Positions 8,078 through 18,832 of a stretch of 48,261 nt of DNA are shown here, one piece after another. This DNA is from Prevotellaceae bacterium (GTDB taxonomy: Bacteria; Bacteroidota; Bacteroidia; Bacteroidales; UBA932). The notes under the pieces are model-generated. The model saw nothing but the letters and a program-made list of their open reading frames with translations, had not been told where the DNA came from and did no database searches. Position 1 is the stretch's first letter; each line of letters opens with the position of its first letter. Made by a program: the position numbers and the translations under genes. The stretch spans positions 1-48,261 of the forward strand of contig JAIRNF010000005.1 of the NCBI GenBank assembly GCA_031258195.1. The letters run 5' to 3'.

Positions 8078-8485
8078 TTAAAACAAACGTTTCCGAATCC
8101 GTTTCTTCATAGATTTCATCTGTTTATCTGAGAGTCTTTTTTCGATCGACTCAAAGGTAGGTTGAGTTGCCTTACGGGGCTTTTTGGGCTTCAAGGCTTT
8201 CTGGATTAACTCAATCGCCTTACTTACTGCAATTTCTTTATTTTTTAGCAGAGAACGTTCGGTACTGGATGTAAGCTGAAGTATGGCTCCGTCAATAATT
8301 CGTGTTACCAATTTTTGAAGTAAAAGCTCTTTTTGCTCATCTGAAAAAAACTTTAAGCCGCTGACATCAAATAGCAGCTCAACTTTTGTCTCCACCTTAT
8401 TTACGTGCTGTCCACCCTTACCCCCGCTACGCGAGGTCTTAAATGCGCACTCATTAGTAAAAGCCTCTTTATCAATCGCAAGCAT
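8078..8485 (-). CDS. arfB: Peptidyl-tRNA hydrolase ArfB (YaeJ-like ribosome rescue factor)
   Basis: Hydrolyses peptidyl-tRNA on ribosomes stalled at the end of a truncated mRNA. The GGQ catalytic motif is clear (SGGKGGQHVNKVETKVEL, near residue 25). The basic C-terminal tail that enters the mRNA channel is also present (KPKKPRKATQP and MKSMKKRIRKRLF). Length 135 residues is normal. I start at the ATG at 8485; a TTG two codons upstream overlaps the stop of the preceding metallophosphoesterase gene. The two genes are therefore likely translated from one message. Intact. Confidence 0.93.
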   Translation of the reverse strand: MLAIDKEAFTNECAFKTSRSGGKGGQHVNKVETKVELLFDVSGLKFFSDEQKELLLQKLVTRIIDGAILQLTSSTERSLLKNKEIAVSKAIELIQKALKPKKPRKATQPTFESIEKRLSDKQMKSMKKRIRKRLF

Positions 8486-8487
8486 TA

Positions 8488-9624
8488 TCAATTAAAAATA
8501 ACCGTAGCAACCAATAGCTCCGATTCGGTGCCAATTCTAAATGGAGGTCCCCAGAGCCCAAGACCTGCCGACACATATATATGAGTATTACCTTTCTGCT
8601 TATACCCCTGCGCAACTTCGTACATACGGGTTACAAAGCAGGAGATAGGCCATATCTGTCCTTTATGAGTATGTCCCGCAAACATAAAATCAACCTCGCA
8701 TTCTTCAGCCTCTTCTAAATGGTACGGTTGATGGTCGAGAAGAATGATTGTACGTTGTTTATTTAGGCTATCCGTCAGTTCATGCAGCTCTTTTCTGTTA
8801 CGGTTCGTCCTATCGTCACGCCCCACAATTGTAAGGTTATCACCGACATCAAGAGTTTCGTCTTTCAATACCTGTATGCCCGATTTTTGTATATAGTCAA
8901 TAGTAGCATCAATTTTTCCTCTGGCATACTCTCCAATATATTCATGATTACCAAGTACGGCATATATCCCCAATGGAGCTTCCAGCTTCCGTAGTTCCTC
9001 GTCCATATTCTTCGCGATAACAGGTCGTATATCTCCATCTACTATATCTCCGGAGATCAAAATAATATCGGGATTTTGAGCGTTTATCAGCTCTACGAAT
9101 TTTGCCAACCTTCTCTTACCGATAACATTACCAAGGTGAAAATCGCTTGCCAGAACAATGCGAAGCTCTTTTTTATCGCCCATTGCAGGTTTATCAACCC
9201 TGACTTCTATTCTATTAATGGTAGGATGTGTAAACTTATAGTAACCCCACGAAAAAATAAGGCTGATAAGACCAATAACGGAAAAGAAGGTAATAAGCTT
9301 CGTTTTTGCATAGTTTGCCGTTACCCACGAGGGAAAGAAACGCCACCAATGATTTGCCAACCGCAATAGGTCTATTAGCACAACTGCCATGAAGAGGTAA
9401 AGAATAGCTATCATCCATGTAGGCCCTACAACACCGACAAAATTGGTAAACCAAAGCGGCAACGAGCCCCTGAACATAAAAGCGAGTAAATACCCGAAAG
9501 TAAGAAAAACAAAAAGGGTTGTATAAATAATGCGAATACTAAGCATTGGGGGTAGTACCCGCCATCCTCCAATAAAAATATAAGATGATGCCAGCACAAA
9601 AAGCAATAACATAAAAATAAACAT
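8488..9624 (-). CDS. Membrane-anchored metallophosphoesterase (YkuE-like)
   Basis: A 378-residue calcineurin-like phosphoesterase. The first 130 residues hold several hydrophobic membrane segments. The catalytic domain begins near residue 150 with the metal-binding motifs in order: ASDFHLG, GDIVDG, GNHEY and GHTHKGQ. These give the two-metal site. Related proteins act on phospholipids or UDP-sugar lipids, but the substrate cannot be read from sequence. The stop lies two bases before the arfB ATG, so the pair is an operon. The membrane part makes an envelope-lipid substrate more likely than a soluble nucleotide. Intact. Confidence 0.88.
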   Translation of the reverse strand: MFIFMLLLFVLASSYIFIGGWRVLPPMLSIRIIYTTLFVFLTFGYLLAFMFRGSLPLWFTNFVGVVGPTWMIAILYLFMAVVLIDLLRLANHWWRFFPSWVTANYAKTKLITFFSVIGLISLIFSWGYYKFTHPTINRIEVRVDKPAMGDKKELRIVLASDFHLGNVIGKRRLAKFVELINAQNPDIILISGDIVDGDIRPVIAKNMDEELRKLEAPLGIYAVLGNHEYIGEYARGKIDATIDYIQKSGIQVLKDETLDVGDNLTIVGRDDRTNRNRKELHELTDSLNKQRTIILLDHQPYHLEEAEECEVDFMFAGHTHKGQIWPISCFVTRMYEVAQGYKQKGNTHIYVSAGLGLWGPPFRIGTESELLVATVIFN

Positions 9625-9669
9625 AGCTGTTTCTATTGTTTGTGTTCAACGGCTGTTCATAGCCCCAAT

Positions 9670-10347
9670 TTAAAATTCCACATCTTCTATAATAGCATTA
9701 AGCCAATCGTTAAATGGCTTTGTTGCCTTAAATACTTTTGCCGCATTTTTTGCAAAATCTTCGCTCTCCAACTCTTTATCTGTAAACTGATAAAACACAT
9801 AAAAGTTTTTCAACTTAAGATATTCGGCAGCAGGAGAGTTTTTATCAAAACCCGGAGGTACACGCTGTAGCGCATCGTCTTCTCGTGATAAATCGTCAAA
9901 ATACTTTTTAAACGTTTTGTTATTTATAATCGTTCTGAATGTTCCAAAGTCTTCGTCAATTGCCGTACGTATTGCCTTTACCACGGGAGGTAAAGGCATA
10001 TAAACGCCACACGACACAAAGCTGCTCCCCGGCTCAATATGCAGATAGTAACCTGATTTCAACGTTTTAGTATTTCCTTCGGGACCAATAATAGCCCCCA
10101 TATTTGTTTTATATGGTTCTTTATTCTTAGAGAACCTTACATCCCGATAGATACGAAACAGGCACTTCTTAGGCTCTGGATAGCCAAGTGAAGGTTCAAA
10201 CTTATTTATTTCTTTAATCAGCTCGGCAACTACTTCAATAACATTCTCTTTTGCCGCTTCGTAGCGGGGTTTATTTTCATTAAACCATTCGCGATAGTTA
10301 TTTTTATTCAGCTCTTTCAAGAACTGTATGGTTGATTTCTGTATCAT
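9670..10347 (-). CDS. DUF2461 (TIGR02453) family protein
   Basis: A 225-residue protein of the conserved DUF2461/TIGR02453 family, recognised by the N-terminal FLKELNKNNYREWFNENKPRYEAAK, the central RIYRDVRFSKNKEPYKTNMGA and GYYLHIEPG. No signal peptide or membrane segment is seen. Its molecular function is unknown; it is widespread in bacteria as a single gene. It lies 45 bases upstream of the metallophosphoesterase on the same strand and may share a transcript. Intact. It is the last gene of the block that splits the type IIG methylase. Confidence 0.88.
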   Translation of the reverse strand: MIQKSTIQFLKELNKNNYREWFNENKPRYEAAKENVIEVVAELIKEINKFEPSLGYPEPKKCLFRIYRDVRFSKNKEPYKTNMGAIIGPEGNTKTLKSGYYLHIEPGSSFVSCGVYMPLPPVVKAIRTAIDEDFGTFRTIINNKTFKKYFDDLSREDDALQRVPPGFDKNSPAAEYLKLKNFYVFYQFTDKELESEDFAKNAAKVFKATKPFNDWLNAIIEDVEF

Positions 10348-10398
10348 TGTAGTAAATGTTATGCGTTAGTCGTAAAATGTTAAGCGGGAGAACTCGTT

Positions 10399-10542
10399 AT
10401 GGATACGGCAATCGTCGATAAAAAGGTTATCTATTACACTTGTAATAATAAATACCGTCATATCGAACTGAGCGGTACATCTACTGAGCTAAAACCCCTA
10501 ACTATTCTCGGAATGACAAAAGTAAATATTATTGTAAAATAG
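10399..10542 (+). CDS. Short unrecognised reading frame (47 residues)
   Basis: An ATG-started frame, MDTAIVDKKVIYYTCNN... ending MTKVNIIVK, that stops within the TAAAATA repeat next to methylase fragment 2. Its composition is coding-like, but it matches no family I know. It may be a broken end of a larger gene cut by the rearrangement here. Confidence 0.3.
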   Translation: MDTAIVDKKVIYYTCNNKYRHIELSGTSTELKPLTILGMTKVNIIVK

Positions 10543-11676
10543 AAATAGGACGAAATGATAAAAATTCCCGTAATCTCATAAAATGGCAAAAAGAGTTATC
10601 AAAATACAATTATCCCAATTTATTTGAACTTACCCCAAAAAAACAAAAGGTATTAAAAACTAAAACGACAGAAGCGCAAAAGATGATTGACAAATACAAG
10701 TCTATCATTTATGAAGTTAAAAATAATAAGATATTCCAGAATGCGTTAGAATGGCGCATAGAGTTTCCTGAAGTACTTAATGATGACGGAGACTATGTAG
10801 GTTTTGATGCAATTATTGGTAATCCTCCATACATGAGGATTCAGGGTATTAGAGATAATGATCCCGCAATGGCAGATATGTATAATAGCATCTATATTTC
10901 CGCAACTGGCTCTTATGATTTATATGCTCTATTTACGGAAAAAGCTTTAAGATTAGTAAAGGATGAAGCTTATGTCAATTTTATAATGCCAGTAAATGGA
11001 CTAACGCCGCTTTTGGAAAGGGGTTAAGGAAAGTAGTTTCCGCTAATAACTCCATAGCCAAAATAATTAATTCCGGTTCGTTTATGGTTTTTGATGTATC
11101 TACTTATACCGGGCTACAATGGTTTAGGAGAAATAGTAATATCCTTGAGTATTTAGAGATAGATGAGGAAATAACTACGAGTACAGAATTAAATACGTGG
11201 CTTAATAAACTCAGCATAGAGTCATTCAATAAAATATCTTCCGATAATTTTTCCGAAGATTCATGGATATTATCAGATGGTTCTATATTGGCTATTTTAA
11301 ATAAGCTCAATAAGCAACTGAGAAGAATTAGCGACATTTTTGATAAAATATTTCAGGTCTCGTTACAAGCAAAGACGACGTTTATTTCTTGTATGAATGT
11401 AAGTCTGACGACCAGTATGTAATAGGGCTATCTAAATATTTAGATAATAGGGTAAAGATTGAACGAGATTTGGTTAAGTTTTTATTAAAAGAATAGGATG
11501 TGCATTGTTATGAACCAGTTAGGAGTGATAAGTTTGTTATTTTTCCCTATAAAAGAGATGATGATTTAGCAACGTTATATACCGAGCAAAAACTGGAGTC
11601 TAAATACCCATTAGGATATGCTTATCTTAAACAATGCGAATCTACTTTACGTGGCCGAGAAAAAGGGACTATTTAA
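10539..11676 (+). pseudogene. Type IIG (Eco57I-like) restriction-methylase, fragment 2
   Basis: Continues fragment 1: EIGRNDKNSRNLIKWQKEL, then the methylase catalytic motif IV NPPYMRIQG inside YVGFDAIIGNPPYM (10795-10850). Lesions: a missing base near 10992 (restoring it gives FIMPSKWTNAAFGKGLRKVV), a missing G near 11356 (restored frame QGLVTSKDDVYFLYECK), and a TAG at 11494-11496 just before DVHCYEPVRSDKFVIFPYK. It ends at LKQCESTLRGREKGTI, a landmark just before the target-recognition domain in this family. The C-terminal target-recognition part is missing here; candidates for it lie at 28370-29132. Methylase activity would require all these lesions to be repaired. Confidence 0.88.
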
Positions 11677-11718
11677 TAAGTAAACTTTCTTTTTGTATTT
11701 TTGGCTGTTGTAGGCGAT

Positions 11719-14700
11719 TTATGGGTTAACTTTCTTCTTCCCAATCCCCGTAAATAAAGGTAAAAAGAGAAATGTTCCGAGTAATGACATTGTTAACCCA
11801 CCAATAGTCCCGGCGGCCAATGGAAACCAGAACGCTTCTTTATGCTCGCCAACCATAAAGGGAATGAACCCTAAAACAGTAGATACCACAGTTAAGAATA
11901 TGGGAGTAATCTTGATATTCCACGCTTTAATGTATGCCCTTAACTTGCTAATATGAGGTTTGGCAATACAAATATTGTTGTATTGATTTAGAATATAAAT
12001 ATTAGCATTTACCGATATTCCGCAAAGAAGGACAAAAGAAGCAAATCCTCCTTGGTCAAAATTCAAGTTAAAAAGGCTAAAGGTTAAAAAAATACCAATG
12101 AAAGAAATAGGTATGACAAAAATTATAGCCAAAGGTTGTCTTAATGAATTAAATAAAATGCCGGAAGAAAAATAAATTATAATAAAAACAAGAAGCAGTA
12201 AACCATACTGTTTACTGCTCTCTTTTCCCCAATATCCATAATTTTCAATATTTTTTATTGAATAACCTAAAGGCAATTCTTGTTGATATTTTTCTATAAG
12301 TCCTTCTAAAATTTTTTGTCCTTGTATTTGACTACCGAGATACTCATACTGTATGTAAATCTGATATTGTTGATTTTCTTTTACGATTCTTTGAGGACCT
12401 TGGTTTTTTTGTACATTGGCTAATTCTGAAAGTTTATACGCTTTAGCACCAACGTTGAATTGTTGATGTAAGATATTCCATAAATCATACTCTTTTGACT
12501 GCTTTGATTGTAGGCTAATTTCTTCTCCTTGTATTTGCCCAATATAAATATCCTTGCCTAACAATGTATTTAAAAAAGAAAATAGTTGAATAGGGGAGAT
12601 ATTAGCCGCAATTAGTTGTTCATTGTTAATATTGAAAACAAATTCCTGATAGCTGTCTTTGAAATGACTAATTTCGGAGTTGATGGAAACCTCTCTAATA
12701 CGGTGATAATCAAGCGGTTTGCTCTTAAATCCCTCAGCATACTCCATTAGTTGATCATAGTTAAAGCCAAACATTTGAACCCGATATGAGCCTGCGGATT
12801 CGCGGACATCGTTTGAAAAGACCTCTCCTAAGCCTACAACACTCCAACTCCCCCCCTAATTGAAGAGAACGAGATATAAGTTTAGACTTCAGTTGAAATG
12901 GAAAATTACTGAACTCCGCATCTTTCGTAAACTGGATGTTGATACTTGCTTGTCGAGCGTTATCTGTTTGTGTTTGGAACCGTTTAACTTCCTTATACTG
13001 GCTTATATACTGCTCCATTTGTTGTATTAGTTGGTTCATTCGTTCTATTGTAGAGCCATTTGGCAACGTAGCTGTCACAAGTAAAGTTGTTTCACTCCTA
13101 TCTACAAAGTATGACCTTTCATATGCTTTTTGTACAAATAAACGCAAACTTCCTCCAAATATTATATCAATGTATGGCTTTAGTTTTTCTTTGTAATAAT
13201 CAGACCCAAGTGTTTGATTGTATAACTTACCCCAGTCATCGTCTTTTTCGACTTTATCAGGTAGCAGAAAAACAGGTAATCCAAAACTTAGTATAAGAGC
13301 AGCAACAACAATAAAACGCCAACGCCATGTAAAACGGCAGAAAATGGCATAAAATTTATTGAGATAAACATACTTTCGTTTACTTCTGAAAAATCTAAGA
13401 AACCCTGCTCTAACTGATAGTTTCGTCTTTCTTCTACTCTTTTTTTGTATGCCTAATCGATCAATAAGAGCCGGTACGAGAAACAATGCAATAGCTAATG
13501 AAACAGCCAAGTTTACAATTACAACACATGCAAAATCAAGTAAATTTAGCCGTAGTTTTTCTTCTAAAAAAAAGATAATACCAAGAGCACTAATCGTTGT
13601 AATTGTTGCTGCCAGTATGGCCATATACGCTCTCCTGTTTTTCTGCCTGATCAGTTGATCAGACATTACAATTGTATTATCAATTATGAGAGTTAGAGAA
13701 ATTGTTATTCCGGCTAACGAATACAGCTGTATTTCTAACCGAAGCAGGTAGTAAAATATAACAGCAACAGCAATATTTACAAACAATGAAATAAATATGA
13801 GCAATAGAGACTTGATACTACGATAAATTAAAGCAACAAATAGTAGTAAGATAAGTAGAGTTAAGCCTGTTCTATAGTAAATCTTATTTAATTCAGTATT
13901 TATATATTCTGTAGCATCATAGTTTACATATAGCTCATATCCTATAGGGAATGACGTTCTTAAAGCGTCTATTTCTTGTTTTATTTTCCTATTTAACTTC
14001 AGCTGATTTGCGTAATCTTCTGCTGTAATAGAAAGATATATAGAGTTTAGACCATTAATTCGATAGTAGCTATGCGCTTTCGACTCTATATAAGATACGC
14101 CGACCAGTTGATTTAGCAATATGAGTTTACCGTTTATATTTTTGACTTGAATTTTTGATATATCAAATCTTTCGCTCACATTTTCTTCTGAGCTTAGAGC
14201 AACTCTAAGCCATTGTTTATTGCTTGAATCTGAATGTATAGCCGCTACTCCCAAGAACTCTTTGCGCAAATAGTTTTGGATAGCCGATTCTATATCTTGA
14301 ACTGTAATATTCAACTGGTTTAGCTGTTCATAATCATACTCTAATAGCCACTCCATAGGTTGGGCCCCGTACACCTCGACTTTATGTACTCCTTCTATTT
14401 GTGAGAGCTTCGGGCCAATATTGCTCTTTGCAAATTGCTGTATGTCGATTGCGTTAGCAGGCGCATTGATAGTATATGTTAGAAAAGGTAGGCTTGCATT
14501 AGAATCTGACCGGCTGACTGCGATTGTTGGGTAACTAACACCTTTGGGAAGTGATGGCCACGTTTGTCGAATAGTCGTTGATATTTCAAACCTGGCCGCA
14601 TCAATATTTGCATGCTTATTTAAACGAACACTTATACGCCCCCAACCATTCCCGGAAGTTGAACTTATTTTTTCTATTCCCTTTATACGATTCAGCATAG

Positions 14701-14896
14701 CCTCTAGTTTTGACGTTACCTCCATCTCAATTATTCGAGGAGAGTTTCCGGGCATAGAGAATTTAATGTTAACCTGAGGAGTTTGTCGTGAAGGCGTGAA
14801 CTTTACCGATAGCTGCGGAATTAACGCTAAACCAACAATAGCTAGGCAAACAAATATAATTATAATAGAGAAAGAAGAATTTCGCTTATAGCCCAT
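11719..14896 (-). pseudogene. RND efflux transporter (AcrB/HAE1-like) with one frameshift
   Basis: Inner-membrane proton-driven exporter, about 1050 residues. The N-terminal half runs from MGYKRNSSFSIIII through LIPQLSVKFTPSRQTPQV, the porter domain, and membrane segments including GITISLTLIIDNTIVMSDQLI. A run of seven G (seven C on the plus strand, 12850-12856) breaks the frame; removing one G gives SWSVVGLGEVFSNDV, leading into SYRVQMFGFNYDQL and the second half, which ends GKKKVNP. I start at the ATG at 14896, which overlaps the TolC gene by 11 bases and indicates coupling. It pairs with a second, badly damaged RND gene upstream. Function is uncertain because of the frameshift. Confidence 0.88.
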
Positions 14897-16349
14897 ACTT
14901 ACGATCAAATTCAACAGAAAGCTTTTCCTGCTTTTCAAAATCAAATAAAGTTAGCTTACGTATTTTATAGTAGCTTAACCAATAGTTCTTTAATGCCGAG
15001 ATATAGTTCTTTTGTGCTTCTTTATGCCTGTTTAATGAGAGCGTAAGACCGCTAATGTCTGCTTTACCAATTTTAAACCTATTATATGCCGCAAGGGCAA
15101 TATCCACAGCCTCTTCCACGCTTTCAATAAGGTCTTTTTGGATACTAAAGTCACTCAACGTCATTATAACGTCGTTTGTAAGCGTTTTTTCTTTTTGCTG
15201 ACTAGAGATTCGGGCAACGTTAAGATTATTCCGGGCCATGTTTACTTTACCTTTCCGCACCCCCCAATCAATAATAGGAACCGAAAGACCAATACTTACA
15301 ATATCTTGCTGTGATGGATCTTGATATGCTTTCCTGAAATTATTGGCAACTTGATTAAACCCTATGCTGGCATACAAAGAGGCTTCAAATACCGATTTTT
15401 TTGCTTTATCAATCTCTCTTTCTGCTTCAAGTGCTTCTTGCTGATATCCTAAAAAGTCCGGATTATTATCTTTTGCCTGTAGCAACGCTTCATTTGTTGA
15501 TATGCTTATACTGGCAGGCACTTCGGGTAGACTTAATTGTATGCGCGTATTCTCCTCTAAGTTAAGAAAGGAAATAAGTGCAAACATAGCCCGTTTTAGT
15601 CCTATTTCTGTGTTTTTAAGGCTATTCCGGGCATTGATGGCATCTAACCTTAATGTCATTAAATCAGCCTGTGGAATCGACATTATTTTAAACCGCTCTT
15701 CTCCTATTCTATAAAGGCTATCACTTGAAACAACGTTTTCTTTGGACATATCGTATTCGGCCTGTACCATTGCTAAATTAAAAAAGTATTCTGTTGCCTG
15801 CTCCGAGATACCTTCGCGTTCGTATAAGTATGTCTTTTTTGCCTTTTCATATTTTAGCGGCTCTATTCTTTTCTCCCACTTAATGCTATTAAAACCGAAT
15901 AAACTTTGTGAGTATCCTATACGAATAGGTACACTTGTAAACTGGGTATAGGCATTATCTCCAAAATTCCTCATATACCCCAACTCCGAATCAATAAAAA
16001 AAGTTCCTCCTGTAAGATCCAAATTTTGCTTTATAGATAAACCGGCCGAAGAGTATAGCGATTGTTGTTCTCGGTAAATGTCTATATTGTTATCAGAGTC
16101 GTAACGCCTTGTAAAGTCTCGATAGTACTGTAGAGGTGTCATATCTAAGTTTAGGGAGGGTAGCCTCGCTGCTTTATACGATCGATACTCCCAATGACTG
16201 ACTTGGTATATGTTTTTTGCAATAAAAGCCTGCAACGAACTGTCTGCTGCTATTTCTATTGTCTGTTTCAGGTCTAATGTTACTACTGCTTGAGACTTTG
16301 AATAAATAGCAACGGTAACAAACAGCATAACGAATATAATACGTTTCAT
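14886..16349 (-). CDS. TolC-like outer membrane efflux protein
   Basis: A 487-residue outer-membrane channel of the OEP family, with signal peptide (MKRIIFVMLFVTVAIYSKSQA) and long alpha-helical repeats typical of the TolC barrel-tunnel (for example EREGISEQATEYFFNLAMVQAEYDM and the second repeat ANNFRKAYQDPSQQDIVSIGLSVPIIDWG). It has no lipobox, so it is not the lipoprotein subtype. It lies between two RND genes in one minus-strand operon: 32 bases after the upstream RND stop, and overlapping the downstream RND start. No membrane-fusion (HlyD-like) gene is visible; it would be expected upstream, where the operon is cut. Intact, although its partners are not. Confidence 0.93.
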   Translation of the reverse strand: MKRIIFVMLFVTVAIYSKSQAVVTLDLKQTIEIAADSSLQAFIAKNIYQVSHWEYRSYKAARLPSLNLDMTPLQYYRDFTRRYDSDNNIDIYREQQSLYSSAGLSIKQNLDLTGGTFFIDSELGYMRNFGDNAYTQFTSVPIRIGYSQSLFGFNSIKWEKRIEPLKYEKAKKTYLYEREGISEQATEYFFNLAMVQAEYDMSKENVVSSDSLYRIGEERFKIMSIPQADLMTLRLDAINARNSLKNTEIGLKRAMFALISFLNLEENTRIQLSLPEVPASISISTNEALLQAKDNNPDFLGYQQEALEAEREIDKAKKSVFEASLYASIGFNQVANNFRKAYQDPSQQDIVSIGLSVPIIDWGVRKGKVNMARNNLNVARISSQQKEKTLTNDVIMTLSDFSIQKDLIESVEEAVDIALAAYNRFKIGKADISGLTLSLNRHKEAQKNYISALKNYWLSYYKIRKLTLFDFEKQEKLSVEFDRKYGL

Positions 16350-16381
16350 GGAGTGAATTACTTATATGTTGAAATTAAGCG

Positions 16382-17741
16382 TTATCCCCTTTTTCTATAT
16401 ACCCACCTGTACGCCAAGGGAACAACAAATAAGCTGACTAACGTTCCGATTAGCATTCCTCCTATGGTTGCTATCGCCAACGGCTTTTCTAACTCAGAAC
16501 CCATATCGCTGCTAAAAAGGAGTGGCGTCATACAGACTATGGTTGTTAAGCTTGTCATTATAATTGCCTTTAAGCGTCTTCTTCCACCTTCGTGTATTGC
16601 TTCCATCAGCTTCATTCCATCTCTCCTAAGTTGGTTAATAACATCTATTTTTAGAATGCTATCGTTAATTATTATACCACAGGTTACGATTATACCTATT
16701 GCCGACATTAAGTTTAGGCTATGCCCTAACATTGTTAATAAGCCGAGCGCTGCTGCTATATCAACAGGGATTTCCAGCAAAACGATAAGAGGCTGAAGAA
16801 AACTCTCAAACTGAGCGGCCAATATAAAATACATTCAGTAATATTGATATAAACAATATAACCATCGGCTCTTGTAGCATTTTTTTGTTTGAAAAGAAGC
16901 TTCCGGAGAAATCGACGTCCCAGCTACTGTTATTTTGAGTGTCGCTTCTAACCCTTGCCACAACAGCGTCGACATCATTTACACCAAAAAAACTAAATGG
17001 AATATATTCTCCATTTCGCCCTGCAATAATGGTTTTAAGATCTTCCGCAGAGGTAACCGAAACGAAAAAACTTAATGGCAAACGATTTCTTTCTCCTTTT
17101 TCATCAACTTGTGTATGGATTAACGTGTGTTCTAAAATGCTATGAATGCTTTGATCTTCGCCGCCAATATAAACAGGTATATTCTGTTGAAAAGAACGCA
17201 TATCGGCAACCTGATTTTCTCTGAATCCTGTTTTTAGCGTGTTATATATCTCGTTATAGGCTACATTGTAGAGAAGCAACTTATCCATGTCAACCCGTAG
17301 ATTCAGCTGTTTTTGAAAAGAGATGCCGGTTGGTTTTATTCCCGCTTGTTTTGTTAGCCGCAACTCTAATGCTTTGATCTCAGAAATATCCGGCTCTTGA
17401 GCTTTGTTTTTTGCATAGTACTCAGCTATTAGATCCGCTTCTCCAACAATAAATATTTTCTCAAAAATAGTTTTTGGAGGAGCAAAAGAAATAGCGGCTA
17501 ATGGGTAATGTGTTTCAATAAAATTTGCAACATGCTCTTTTAACCTTGATATATCATTTACATGAGGCGTTTTAAAGTACGCTTCTGCCTCAGACGATGT
17601 TTGCTCTCGTTCTCTATTTAAAAAAAATTGTTGTTGAGCAACTAAGGCTGAATGTTCTATAACTTCTTTTTCAACAGCTTTAAGTAGGGCTTCTACTCGT
17701 TCTTTATTTTCTTCTACATGAATGTTTTCATTCCACTCTAT
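16382..17741 (-). pseudogene. Second RND transporter, C-terminal part (frameshifted)
   Basis: C-terminal portion of a second RND exporter. From 17741 it reads EWNENIHVEENKERV, then the porter domain (FVSVTSAEDLKTIIAGRNGEY), and ends with membrane segments LAAQFESFLQPLIVLLEIPV, GIIVTCGIIINDSILKI and GGMLIGTLVSLFVVPLAYRW. One extra A near 16830 shifts the frame between ISILL and MYFILAAQ. The N-terminal side continues at 19085 after a 1.3 kb insertion: VANI joins EWNENI without loss. Together with the TolC and RND1 genes it forms an RND-TolC-RND operon. Non-functional as it stands. Confidence 0.87.
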
Positions 17742-17796
17742 AAATTTCTGGATTTTCAAAATTTTATTCGAAGTTTCTGAATTATTTTAAATTGTT

Positions 17797-18546
17797 ATGA
17801 ATAAAAGTGCTATAAATAAGAGATTTACAGATTCGGTTAATTATGTTATCGCAAGCGGATTAGCCTCTAATAAAACTATTATTGCCGAGGCGTTAGGAAT
17901 TAGCAAGAGTAAATTTTCAGAGATTCTGAATTTTAGAATGAATGTGAGCATAGATACAATTGCTCAATTTTGCACGGTATATAATATTGATACAAATTGG
18001 TTGCTTACAGGAAGAGGCGATATGTTCAAAAACGAGAGATTGAGTATAGTAGAAAATTTAACCAACAACTTGGTAGGAGAAGCAGAGGTGTTATATCAAC
18101 ACAAATCAAAGGCTATTGAGAGATTTTGGAATGAGCAGGAGGTACCCCTATATGAGCTAGATGCTGCTGCCGGGCTAAGCGCCATATTCAGCAACAACCG
18201 GCAAAACATCATTAACTTCATTAAAATACCCGACCTACCAAAGTGCGATGGGGCCGTATACGCGCGTGGCGATAGCATGTACCCCATAATAAAAAGTGGT
18301 GATATTATTATATTTAAAGAAGTAACCGATGTTAAATACTTATTATATGGAGAAATGCACCTAATTGATTACTCTCTGAATAACGACGATTATCTAGTAA
18401 TAAAATACATACAAGAAAGTGAAATAGAGAGGCATATAAAATTGGTAAGCCACAACCCGCACCATAGCTCGCTTGACATTCCAACCGACTCTATTCGGGC
18501 GGTAGCGATTATTAAGGCAAGTGTACGATTGAATACATTAAAGTAA
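17797..18546 (+). CDS. CI-like phage repressor (HTH plus S24 peptidase)
   Basis: A 249-residue repressor. The N-terminal HTH spans about residues 20-75 (IIAEALGISKSKFSEILNFR, then YNIDTNWLLTGRG, a signature of Bac-CI-type HTH domains). The C-terminal S24 fold has a likely self-cleavage site in DAAAGLS, the catalytic Ser in ARGDSMYPIIKSGD and the catalytic Lys in DDYLVIKYI. Such proteins keep prophage lytic genes off and self-cleave when RecA is activated. The gene is intact although the insertion has no other phage genes, so it could still act on operators elsewhere. No clear ribosome binding site. Confidence 0.9.
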   Translation: MNKSAINKRFTDSVNYVIASGLASNKTIIAEALGISKSKFSEILNFRMNVSIDTIAQFCTVYNIDTNWLLTGRGDMFKNERLSIVENLTNNLVGEAEVLYQHKSKAIERFWNEQEVPLYELDAAAGLSAIFSNNRQNIINFIKIPDLPKCDGAVYARGDSMYPIIKSGDIIIFKEVTDVKYLLYGEMHLIDYSLNNDDYLVIKYIQESEIERHIKLVSHNPHHSSLDIPTDSIRAVAIIKASVRLNTLK

Positions 18547-18746
18547 GTCGCCAAACATACCCCAATAGGGGAAAATTCAATGTTTTCACACAAAAACAAC
18601 AGCATCGTATTAATAATCAATGTTTTAATTAAAAACAAACCCTATAAATAATAGGCGTTATAGGGGTATCTATCTTTATATTTTAGCCTGTTTTAACCTA
18701 ATAATAAGCGGTAAGCCTATTTCTATCGCTTCTTTTTTATCGTTTT

Positions 18747-18770
18747 TTGTCCACCCATTTGTCCACCCAT
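18747..18770. repeat. Tandem 12-mer repeat
   Basis: TTGTCCACCCAT occurs twice head to tail with no mismatch, in the non-coding part of the repressor insertion. It could be a repressor operator pair or a recombination site. Confidence 0.7.
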
Positions 18771-18810
18771 ACCCAAAAACACCCCTTTTCGTCGGTAGAA
18801 TATCGGCAAC

Positions 18811-18832
18811 AAAAAAGCCCCGTTTCGGGGGC
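18811..18832 (-). terminator. Candidate intrinsic terminator in the repressor insertion
   Basis: Stem CCCCG / CGGGG with a 3-base loop, preceded on the plus strand by six A, so read on the minus strand it is a GC hairpin followed by six T. No minus-strand gene upstream of it is recognisable, which suggests a deleted gene. Confidence 0.5.
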
